Source of the DNA: Acidobacteriota bacterium
GTDB taxonomy: Bacteria; Acidobacteriota; Vicinamibacteria; Vicinamibacterales; UBA2999
Assembly: GCA_013140775.1 (NCBI GenBank)
Contig: JABFSA010000072.1
Coordinates: forward strand, 1-36,290
DNA: 36,290 bases
Reading direction: 5' to 3'
This document shows, in pieces, positions 24,457-30,818 of the stretch; the first letter of the stretch is position 1, and each line of letters opens with the position of its first letter. The notes under the pieces are model-generated. The model was not told the origin of the DNA. It saw nothing but the letters and a program-made list of their open reading frames with translations, and did not search any database. The translations under genes were made by a program, and so were the position numbers.

Positions 24457-25227
24457 TCAGCCTTCCAACGCCACGTTGTCGATGAGCCGAATGCCTCCAA
24501 GCCGAATGGCTCCCACGCGCCGGCCCGGCCGATCCTCGATATAGTCCACATCGAACCCGGCGGCCCGAAGCGCATGCTCGGCATCCGCTGCGGTTGCCGC
24601 GTTCACGAGCGCCTGATGGAACAGTGGCGCTCTGGACCTGTCGCCCGGTGAGAGATGACGATTCCGTGAGCTGAGCGCCAGGCCATCACTCTCGCGAATC
24701 GTGGGGCAGCCAACGATCGCCGTGGGAAGAAAGAACGCGTTCGTCATGCCCCGCACGAGGCTCAGCTGCTGCCAGTCCTTCTCGCCAAAGTACGCCCGGT
24801 CGGCTCGAGCGAGCTGCAGCAGCTTGAGCACCACCGTGAGCACGCCATCGAAGTGTCCCGGGCGATGTGCGCCCTCCAGATCTCGGGAGCCTTCCACCTC
24901 CGTGACCCGGTAGCGATAGCCATCCAGATAGAGATCGTCCGCACGCGGTAGTAACAAAAAGTCAGTGTGCCCGGCCTGGAGAGCCGCGAGATCATCATCC
25001 AGCGTTCGAGGGTAGCGGGCGAGATCCTTGGGGTCGTCGAACTGCGCGGGGTTGACGAAGATACTCACCAGTGTCAGGTCGTTCTCCTGCCGGCTGCGTC
25101 GGACCAGGGAGTGATGCCCCTCGTGCAACGCGCCCATGGTCGGAACGAAACCGAGCGTAAGGCCTGCGCGCACCTGCGCCTGGCGAGCGTCACGCCATAC
25201 GGCCAGGTCTTCAAAGACCGTCGTCAC
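24457..25227 (-). CDS. panC: Pantothenate synthetase
   Basis: Condenses pantoate with beta-alanine using ATP through a pantoyl-adenylate. The 256-residue protein has the HIGH-like motif FVPTMGALHEGHHSL, FVNPAQFDDPKDLARYPRT, the pantoate-binding GHFDGVLTVVLKLL, FGEKDWQQL and the KMSKS-like ESDGLALSSRN. It is slightly shorter than the ~280 residues of E. coli PanC because the C-terminal domain is trimmed, but it ends in RLIDNVAL as usual. The start ATG 25227 overlaps the panB stop by four bases (ATGA type), so they are translationally coupled. Confidence 0.95.
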   Translation of the reverse strand: MTTVFEDLAVWRDARQAQVRAGLTLGFVPTMGALHEGHHSLVRRSRQENDLTLVSIFVNPAQFDDPKDLARYPRTLDDDLAALQAGHTDFLLLPRADDLYLDGYRYRVTEVEGSRDLEGAHRPGHFDGVLTVVLKLLQLARADRAYFGEKDWQQLSLVRGMTNAFFLPTAIVGCPTIRESDGLALSSRNRHLSPGDRSRAPLFHQALVNAATAADAEHALRAAGFDVDYIEDRPGRRVGAIRLGGIRLIDNVALEG

Positions 25228-26015
25228 GAATAGCTTTCTTCGGATCGCGGGAAGTCTGCGTTCTTGACGTCCGCGTCGTACTGGTCGAGCGCCGTGGTCA
25301 GCAGGCCCTCACCGTCGAGATACCGGCGGACGAATCGAGGAGCGCGCGCTGGATCGACCCCCCACAGATCCTGGAGCACGAGCACCTGTCCGTCGGTGCC
25401 GGCGCCGGCTCCGATCCCAATCGTCGGAATCCGCAGCTCTGACGTGATCCGAGTCGCAAGAGCCGCCGGAATGCACTCGAGCACGATGGAGAAACAGCCG
25501 AGCTCTTCAAGAGCGTGCGCCTGCCGCAGAATCCTTTCGGCCTGCGCGCAGCCTTTGCCTTGCACTTTGAATCCACCGAACTGGTTGACGGACTGCGGGG
25601 TCAGTCCGAGGTGGCCCATCACCGGAACTCCGGAGCCGACGATGCGCTGAATGACGGCCTCGTGACCCTCCACGCCCTCGAGCTTTATCGCGTGCGCGCC
25701 GCTGCGCATCAGAGTACCGACCGCCTCCATTGCCGCTGCAGTCCCTTTTCGGAACGACAAGAACGGCATGTCCGCGATCAGGAACTTGTCACCACAGGCG
25801 CTCGCCACCGCACTGGTATGAAGCGCCATCATCTGGAGTGTCGCGGCAACCGTTGTCTTGTGGCCGTGCATCACCATGGCCGCGGAGTCGCCGACGAGGA
25901 TGGCATCCACCCGCGAGCGCGCGACCAGCCTGGCCGACCAGGCGTCGTACGCGGTCACGATCGAAATCCTGCGACCCTCCTGCTTCAGGCGGGCAAAGTC
26001 CAGAACGGTGCTCAC
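25224..26015 (-). CDS. panB: 3-methyl-2-oxobutanoate hydroxymethyltransferase
   Basis: Adds a hydroxymethyl group from methylene-tetrahydrofolate to ketoisovalerate, giving ketopantoate, the first step of pantothenate synthesis. The 263-residue TIM-barrel protein has ISIVTAYDAWSARLV, ILVGDSAAMVMHGH, the metal-binding LIADMPFLSF, IKLEGVEGHE, VPVMGHLGLTPQSVNQFGGFKVQGK, the catalytic-Glu stretch LECIPAALA and TIGIGAGAGTDGQVLV. It starts with GTG 26015, overlapping the stop codon of a 44-codon ORF (GTGA), and has GGGAGG five bases upstream inside that ORF. Confidence 0.95.
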   Translation of the reverse strand: MSTVLDFARLKQEGRRISIVTAYDAWSARLVARSRVDAILVGDSAAMVMHGHKTTVAATLQMMALHTSAVASACGDKFLIADMPFLSFRKGTAAAMEAVGTLMRSGAHAIKLEGVEGHEAVIQRIVGSGVPVMGHLGLTPQSVNQFGGFKVQGKGCAQAERILRQAHALEELGCFSIVLECIPAALATRITSELRIPTIGIGAGAGTDGQVLVLQDLWGVDPARAPRFVRRYLDGEGLLTTALDQYDADVKNADFPRSEESYS

Positions 26016-26146
26016 GAGCGCCTCCCGGAGCGACGGTCGGCGTAGTACGACTTCGCGCGCGTACTCTGGCCCAGGTCGGGGGTCTCGTAAGTGAGAAAGG
26101 TGGTGGGGCGTGACGAGGATGGATCGAACATCGGTACCTGTCTCAT
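26012..26146 (-). CDS. Small ORF upstream of and coupled to panB, unknown function
   Basis: A 44-codon frame starting at ATG 26146 with GGAGG ten bases upstream, a stronger ribosome binding site than most genes here. It ends TGA at 26014-26012, overlapping the panB GTG start by four bases. Third positions are G or C in about 80% of codons, like the neighbouring real genes. The product starts MRQVPMFDPSSSRPTTFLTY and continues through TRAKSYYADRRSGRRS, soluble, Ser/Arg-rich and basic at the end, with no recognised domain, signal peptide or membrane segment. It may be a true small protein or a leader peptide that couples ribosome arrival to panB. It lies between the HIT gene (105 bases upstream) and panB. 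Confidence 0.6.
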   Translation of the reverse strand: MRQVPMFDPSSSRPTTFLTYETPDLGQSTRAKSYYADRRSGRRS

Positions 26147-26251
26147 GGGATCAGGTCCTCCAGAAATGGCCGGATCGAGCACAACCGCGGTCGCCGTTCC
26201 AGCGAATCGGCGCCGAAGGCTATGTTAGCCCGATCCCCTGGGCGGCGTCTC

Positions 26252-26596
26252 TCAGCCTGGGGGCCAGGTCAGGCCGCGGCCCGCGAGCAAGTGGAGATGG
26301 ACATGGAACACCGTCTGTCCAGCGTCGGCGTGGGTGTTGAAGACGGTCCGGTAACCCCGCTCGTGATACCCGTGTTCTCTGGCAAGTGCCGCCGCGCGGC
26401 GGAACAGCGAGCCCACCAGGGCGTCGTGCTCAGGCGCGAGATCGTTGAGGGTGGCGATGTGCGTCTTCGGCACGAGCAACAGATGGAGCGGCGCTTGTGG
26501 ATTGATGTCCTTGAACGCAACCAGCGAGTCGTCCTGAAAGACGATGGCCGCCGGGATTTCGCCGGCAATAATCCTGCAGAAGAGGCAGTTGCTCAT
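26252..26596 (-). CDS. HIT (histidine triad) family protein
   Basis: A 114-residue HINT-like nucleotide hydrolase that typically cleaves purine phosphoramidates. It begins [16 protein letters not shown] and has DINPQAPLHLLLVPKTHI. The histidine triad HVHLHLLAGR with the catalytic second His lies near residues 98-107. The CxxC near the N-terminus and the C-terminal hydrophobic tail match bacterial HinT-type proteins. Its ATG overlaps the prmC stop by four bases, so it is part of the prfA-prmC unit. Confidence 0.94.
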   Translation of the reverse strand: MSNCLFCRIIAGEIPAAIVFQDDSLVAFKDINPQAPLHLLLVPKTHIATLNDLAPEHDALVGSLFRRAAALAREHGYHERGYRTVFNTHADAGQTVFHVHLHLLAGRGLTWPPG

Positions 26597-27462
26597 CGGC
26601 GTCGAATGATAGCCGTTCGGTCGATTCCCTGCAGGTCACAACGGACCTTTTCCAGGTGTAGATCCGAGCGTGTCTTCAGGAGCGCGATGACGTCCTCCTC
26701 CTGCCCGAGACCGAACTCCATCACGAGGTAACCACCGGGAACGAGCAGGTCAGTGGTTGCCAGCACTCCACTGATGTCGCGAAGACCCTGTGAACCGCCA
26801 AAAAGCGCAACCGCTGGCTCATACAGCACCCCTCGCCCAAGCGCCCGACGATCTCCGTCCTTCACGTACGGCGGATTCGCCGCGATGAGGTCGAAGGGGC
26901 CGGCGACGCCATTCAAATAGGACGTCTCGACGAACTCGACCCGGGAGGCGACGCCGTGTCGCAGGGCGTTGCGCCTGGCGACAGCGAGCGCATCCGGGGA
27001 AATGTCGGATGCGATCACGTGGCACTCGGGCAACTCGGTCGCGATCGAGATGGCCACGCAGCCGCTGCCTGTGCCGACATCCGCGACACGGTGCATGCCG
27101 CGCCCGGCAGCGCTCGTCGGCGGATTCGTCCGCAGCAGCGCAGTCGCTTCTTCGACGATCAGTTCGGTCTCTGGACGAGGGATGAGCACGGCCGGAGTGA
27201 CCTCCAAGTCGAGTCCCCAGAACTCCCGAATCCCGATGATGTAGGCCGAGGGCTCATGAAGCTCCCGTCGAGCGACCCACTCGGAAAACATCGGCTCCAA
27301 TGATGTCGGGGCTGGTTGCTGGAGCTCGGACAACAGCGTTGCCCGATCCCACTCGAGGATCGTGCGTGCGTAGAGGTCAACGTCGATCGAGGCCTCGTCG
27401 CGTGAGATTCCAGCAGAAACCAGCCGTTCTCGCGCGCCGGCCAGCGCTTTGTGAAGCGTCAA
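26593..27462 (-). CDS. prmC: Peptide chain release factor N5-glutamine methyltransferase
   Basis: Methylates the glutamine of the GGQ motif in release factors using S-adenosylmethionine. The 289-residue protein has an N-terminal helical domain (about 1-80) that binds the release factor. Its Rossmann-fold methyltransferase domain carries [16 protein letters not shown] and the catalytic NPPY at 196-199. The [12 protein letters not shown] stretch is also typical. It overlaps the prfA stop codon by four bases; prfA-prmC pairing is common and gives enzyme and substrate together. Confidence 0.95.
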   Translation of the reverse strand: MTLHKALAGARERLVSAGISRDEASIDVDLYARTILEWDRATLLSELQQPAPTSLEPMFSEWVARRELHEPSAYIIGIREFWGLDLEVTPAVLIPRPETELIVEEATALLRTNPPTSAAGRGMHRVADVGTGSGCVAISIATELPECHVIASDISPDALAVARRNALRHGVASRVEFVETSYLNGVAGPFDLIAANPPYVKDGDRRALGRGVLYEPAVALFGGSQGLRDISGVLATTDLLVPGGYLVMEFGLGQEEDVIALLKTRSDLHLEKVRCDLQGIDRTAIIRRR

Positions 27463-28532
27463 CTGACGGCGGTCGCTTCTTTGAGCTTCTCGGCGTTGTA
27501 GAAGCCGATCACCTGGTCGAGAATTTCAGCGGGATCGCCCTCGAGCACATCGTGCAGCCGGTGGGTGGTGAAGTTGATCCGGTGATCGGTAATGCGACTC
27601 TGCGGAAAGTTGTAGGTACGGATTTTCTCGGAGCGTTCGCCCGTCCCCACCTGTCCTCGTCGTTCCTTGGCGATGGCTTCCTGCTGCTTGCGCATCTCCA
27701 TCTCGTAGAGCCTGGCCCGCAGCACCTTCATCGCCTTTGCGCGGTTCTTGATCTGTGATTTTTCGTCCTGCTGAGAGACGACCACACCAGTTGGGATGTG
27801 CGTCAGGCGCACGGCCGAGTACGTTGTGTTGACGCTCTGGCCACCGGGGCCGCTCGAACAGAACGTATCTACCCGTAGATCCTTTTCGTGGATCTGAATA
27901 TCCACTTCTTCGGCTTCAGGCAGCACGGCCACGGTTGCGGTTGACGTGTGAATGCGTCCGCTGGCCTCGGTCGCCGGGACTCTCTGCACGCGATGCACGC
28001 CGCTTTCGTACTTCAGGCGGCTGTACACGCCACGGCCCTCGATGGACGCGATGACTTCCTTGATACCACCGGTCCCGCTCTCGCTGGTGGACATGACGTC
28101 GATCTTCCAGCGCTGCCGTTCCGCGTACCGGCTGTACATACGGAACAGGTCCGCCGCAAAGAGCGCCGCCTCGTCGCCACCGGTCCCAGCCCTGATTTCC
28201 AGAATGACGTTCTTCTCGTCATTGGGATCCTTGGGCATGAGGAGCACCTGCAGCATCGCAAAGATCTCCTCGCGCTTCGCGTGCAGATCCTTGAGCTCCT
28301 CCTGGGCGAGCTCGCGCATGTCGGCGTCGGTGCCCGCGACGATCCCCTCCGCGCCCTCGATGTCCTTCTGCACCACTTTGTACTCGCGGTACTTCTCGAC
28401 AAGCGGTTCCAGTTCGGCGAGCGCCTTGGCGGCTCTCCGATACTCGGTTTGATCGGACTGCACCTCGGACGTCCCGAGACGGGTCGTCAGGTCCACGTAT
28501 TGCGCTTCAACGCTGCTGAGTTTGTCGATCAT
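27459..28532 (-). CDS. prfA: Peptide chain release factor 1
   Basis: Recognises UAA and UAG stop codons and releases the peptide on the ribosome. The 357-residue protein has the helical N-terminal domain, the codon-reading PAT tripeptide in [14 protein letters not shown] (RF2 would have SPF), the catalytic [16 protein letters not shown] with GGQ near residue 232, and the C-terminal domain. ATG 28532 lies ten bases after the moaD stop codon. prmC, whose product methylates the GGQ glutamine, follows with a four-base overlap. Confidence 0.96.
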   Translation of the reverse strand: MIDKLSSVEAQYVDLTTRLGTSEVQSDQTEYRRAAKALAELEPLVEKYREYKVVQKDIEGAEGIVAGTDADMRELAQEELKDLHAKREEIFAMLQVLLMPKDPNDEKNVILEIRAGTGGDEAALFAADLFRMYSRYAERQRWKIDVMSTSESGTGGIKEVIASIEGRGVYSRLKYESGVHRVQRVPATEASGRIHTSTATVAVLPEAEEVDIQIHEKDLRVDTFCSSGPGGQSVNTTYSAVRLTHIPTGVVVSQQDEKSQIKNRAKAMKVLRARLYEMEMRKQQEAIAKERRGQVGTGERSEKIRTYNFPQSRITDHRINFTTHRLHDVLEGDPAEILDQVIGFYNAEKLKEATAVS

Positions 28533-28542
28533 GGCTACCGGG

Positions 28543-28788
28543 TCATCCTCCGGATACAGGCGGGAGGAACGCCACTTCGTCGCCGTCGTTCACGGCCGCC
28601 GCCATCCGGGAATACTCCGCATTGATCGCGACGGAGAGCGTTCTCTCGTACTCTCCGAGCGACGGAATCTCCGTCGTCAGCGAACGCCATACCGTGTGCA
28701 CTGTGGCTGGACCAGGTATCTCCCGGGTCAGCTCGCCACTGCCGGCGAGGTCCCGCAGACGCGCGAACAGCCGTATCGTCACGCGCAT
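28543..28788 (-). CDS. moaD: MoaD-like sulfur carrier, molybdopterin synthase small subunit
   Basis: An 81-residue ubiquitin-fold protein beginning [16 protein letters not shown] and ending [12 protein letters not shown]. The C-terminal Gly-Gly carries the thiocarboxylate that supplies sulfur for molybdopterin. I start it at ATG 28788, which overlaps the moaE stop by ten bases. The frame stays open further upstream, but that stretch is the shadow of moaE. Pairing with moaE gives the full molybdopterin synthase heterotetramer. No other moa genes are in the window. Confidence 0.93.
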   Translation of the reverse strand: MRVTIRLFARLRDLAGSGELTREIPGPATVHTVWRSLTTEIPSLGEYERTLSVAINAEYSRMAAAVNDGDEVAFLPPVSGG

Positions 28789-29255
28789 GCAATCCTGTAT
28801 GCGTTCTGCTTTGCCGCCTCGTCTTCGGGGTCGGCCGTGGCCCCCTCGAGCCAGACGTCTCCGCCTTCGAAATGCTCGTGCTTCCAGATCGGCACGATCT
28901 GCTTCACCCGTTCGATGGCGTACCTGCACGCGGAAAAGGCATCGCCCCGATGTGGAGAAGCGGCCACGATCACCACGCTGGATTCGCCGATCTCGAGCCG
29001 GCCGATGCGATGGTGGACGGCCAGTCGAGCACCAGGCCACAAGTCACGCGCCTCGTCGAGGATCCGGGCCAGCGCGCGTACGGCCAGAGGCTCGTACGCT
29101 TCGTATTCAAGAAAGTGAACCGCCCGTCCCTGGTTGCTGTTGCGAACGAGACCCGCAAACGTGGCAACGGCCCCGTCACCTGTCGCGTGACCCGCCAGTT
29201 CGCTCGTCAGCGCATCGATATTGAGCTTGTCTCGGGTAACAGCCACCAGGGCCAT
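28779..29255 (-). CDS. moaE: Molybdopterin synthase catalytic subunit
   Basis: With MoaD it converts precursor Z (cPMP) to molybdopterin. The 158-residue protein has GDGAVATFAGLVRN, VHFLEYEAYEPLAV, the substrate-binding HHRIGRLEIGESSVVIVAASPHRGDAF, and the catalytic-Lys stretch ERVKQIVPIWKHEHFEGGDVW. I start it at ATG 29255, matching the family N-terminus; a longer frame to 29363 adds non-conserved sequence. A perfect TATAAT sits with its last base seven bases before the ATG, so the mRNA may be leaderless. It appears to be the first gene of the nine-gene run down to coaX. Confidence 0.94.
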   Translation of the reverse strand: MALVAVTRDKLNIDALTSELAGHATGDGAVATFAGLVRNSNQGRAVHFLEYEAYEPLAVRALARILDEARDLWPGARLAVHHRIGRLEIGESSVVIVAASPHRGDAFSACRYAIERVKQIVPIWKHEHFEGGDVWLEGATADPEDEAAKQNAYRIACA

Positions 29256-29261
29256 ATCTCG

Positions 29262-29267
29262 ATTATA
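29262..29267 (-). promoter_or_regulatory. Perfect -10 box (TATAAT) of moaE, predicting a leaderless mRNA
   Basis: TATAAT on the minus strand is followed by six bases and then the ATG at 29255, the usual distance from a -10 box to the first transcribed base. The -35 (TTCAGC at 18 bases) is poor. No ribosome binding site is present. Confidence 0.5.
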
Positions 29268-29325
29268 GCGGGACGGCCACACTCGGCTGAACGACGTGGA
29301 CGGTCCAGAGACCCTGAATAGCGGA

Positions 29326-29351
29326 CTTCGTGGATCGTCGTGCCTTCGTGG
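29326..29351. repeat. Degenerate CTTCGTGG repeat after thiD
   Basis: CTTCGTGG occurs twice, at 29326-29333 and 29344-29351, exactly 18 bases apart, with a degenerate CGTCGTGC unit between. It lies just beyond the thiD stop codon. Similar CTTCGTG-type repeats are scattered in intergenic DNA of many bacteria; this is a short, decayed example. Confidence 0.4.
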
Positions 29352-29359
29352 TTTCGCCC

Positions 29360-30142
29360 TCACGTTTGCCAGAAATGGTCCATCGGGCCATGCCCGCGAC
29401 CGAGCATCGGCGCATTGCGAATCGCGCCTGCAATGTATCGCTGAACCTCGGGAATCGCGTCCTCGAGCTCGTGACCGAGCGCCAGGTGCGCGGCCATGGC
29501 AGCGGCAAAGGTGCAGCCGGTGCCGTGCGTGTTCTGGCTGGCGACCCGCTCTGCCGTGAACTCCAGGAAGCGTGTGCCGTCGTACAGCAGATCGACGATG
29601 TCGCTGGATGGAAGGTGGCCGCCTTTAATAGCGACTGCCGACGCTCCCAGTGAGACCAGACGCCGTGCTGCCTCCCGCCGGGACTCCGCGTCCTGAATGC
29701 GAAGCCCGGTGAGTGCCTCCGCTTCAGGGATGTTCGGGGTCAGGAGAAATGTGACGGGAATCAGGACTGACCTGAACGCCTCGATGGCGTCGGTATCGAT
29801 GAGCCGGTCTCCGCTCTTCGCGATCATGACCGGGTCCACAACGAGCCGGTTCAACGAGAATCGTTTCGCTGCTTCGGCTACGGCGGTCACGATACCCGCG
29901 CTGGGCAACATCCCGGTCTTGACTGCGTCGGCGCCAATGTCAGCAACGACAGCCTCGATCTGGGCGACGACGAGATCAATGGACATCGCCGTCCATGTCG
30001 AGACGCCAACCGTATTCTGCGCGGTGACGGCGGTGATCGCGCTGGCGCCATACACACCGTGCGCCGCAAAGGTCTTGAGGTCAGCCTGAATGCCGGCGCC
30101 TCCGCCTGAGTCGCTCCCGGCAATCGTGAGGGCGGTTCGCAT
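29360..30142 (-). CDS. thiD: Hydroxymethylpyrimidine/phosphomethylpyrimidine kinase
   Basis: Phosphorylates HMP and HMP phosphate for thiamine synthesis. The 260-residue ribokinase-fold protein begins ALTIAGSDSGGGAGIQADLKTF and has AITAVTAQNTVGV, ADAVKTGML, VVDPVMIAKSG, TPNIPEAEALTG, AIKGGHL and the anion-hole motif QNTHGTGCTFAAAMAA. It is a stand-alone ThiD without a fused ThiE or TenA part. No TPP riboswitch is visible in the 82 bases before its start, which it shares with a divergent receptor gene. Loss of a riboswitch would fit a salvage role, but this is inference. Confidence 0.95.
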   Translation of the reverse strand: MRTALTIAGSDSGGGAGIQADLKTFAAHGVYGASAITAVTAQNTVGVSTWTAMSIDLVVAQIEAVVADIGADAVKTGMLPSAGIVTAVAEAAKRFSLNRLVVDPVMIAKSGDRLIDTDAIEAFRSVLIPVTFLLTPNIPEAEALTGLRIQDAESRREAARRLVSLGASAVAIKGGHLPSSDIVDLLYDGTRFLEFTAERVASQNTHGTGCTFAAAMAAHLALGHELEDAIPEVQRYIAGAIRNAPMLGRGHGPMDHFWQT

Positions 30143-30224
30143 GTCTGCCCGTATGCTCCGTGAGGATTGGTTAGACTGTCGTCAAGAGCGCGATCGACGC
30201 GCTCCGCCGTGCGAAGGAGCGTCG

Positions 30225-30818
30225 ATGCGAGTCAGTACCCTACTTTACGCCCTGCTGCTCAGTCTCGGGGCGGTCACGCTTCACGCGCAAACCACGCCGA
30301 CCGGCACTCTCAGCGGACGCGTGACAGACCCGGATGGATTGCCGCTGCCGCGAGTGACCGTGACGGCCGCGAGCGATGCCCTGCAGGGCAACCGGGTCGT
30401 GACGGCCTCCGACAACGGCGACTACATCGTTCCCTTTCTCCCAGCCGGCGAGTACATCGTCACCTTCGAACAGACAGGATTCTCGTCGGCCAGCCGGAAC
30501 GTGCGCGTGCAGGTGGCCGATTCGGTGACGGTCAGCGTTCAGATGACCCTTTCTGTGCTTTCCGAAACGGTCGTCGTAGCGACCTCGACAGACTTTACGG
30601 CCGCGGCGACTGTCGGGGCGAGCTACACCGCCGGTCTGCTCGAGACGCTTCCTGTGAACCGCGACATCAACGGAGCAGTGCTGCTGGCGCCTGGCACAAC
30701 GGCAACCGGACCTGGCGGCGGCGTGACGTTTTCGGGCGCCATGTCGTATGAGGGCCTGTTTTGGTTGACGGCGTCGTGCTCAACGAGACGTTGCGCAACC
30801 AGGCACGGCCGCTCGTGA
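30225..30818 (+). CDS. TonB-dependent receptor, N-terminal part before a frameshift
   Basis: This is the 5' piece of a 982-residue receptor split by a one-base deletion. It starts at ATG 30225 with AAGGAG five bases upstream. Residues 1-22 are a signal peptide (TLLYALLLSLGAVTLHAQ). Residues ~27-110 are a carboxypeptidase-regulatory-like domain (GTLSGRVTDPDGLPLPRVTV, DNGDYIVPFLPAGEYIVTFEQTG). The plug begins with LSETVVVATSTDFT and ETLPVNRDINGAVLLAPG. True sequence ends near 30758 (SYEGLF); the last ~19 residues to 30818 are out of frame. The plug continues in the other frame from 30761. Confidence 0.8.
   Translation: MRVSTLLYALLLSLGAVTLHAQTTPTGTLSGRVTDPDGLPLPRVTVTAASDALQGNRVVTASDNGDYIVPFLPAGEYIVTFEQTGFSSASRNVRVQVADSVTVSVQMTLSVLSETVVVATSTDFTAAATVGASYTAGLLETLPVNRDINGAVLLAPGTTATGPGGGVTFSGAMSYEGLFWLTASCSTRRCATRHGRS
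30759..30762 (+). other. Frameshift site in the second TonB-dependent receptor
   Basis: A run of four T residues lies where the protein expects TTT TTG (Phe-Leu) before GTTGACGGC. One missing T accounts for the shift. The total length from 30225 to 33172 plus one base is an exact multiple of three. Confidence 0.75.

Noticed and set aside
29256..29363. N-terminal extension of moaE
   Set aside because: Residues do not match the family; TATAAT and the repeat region lie in this stretch.
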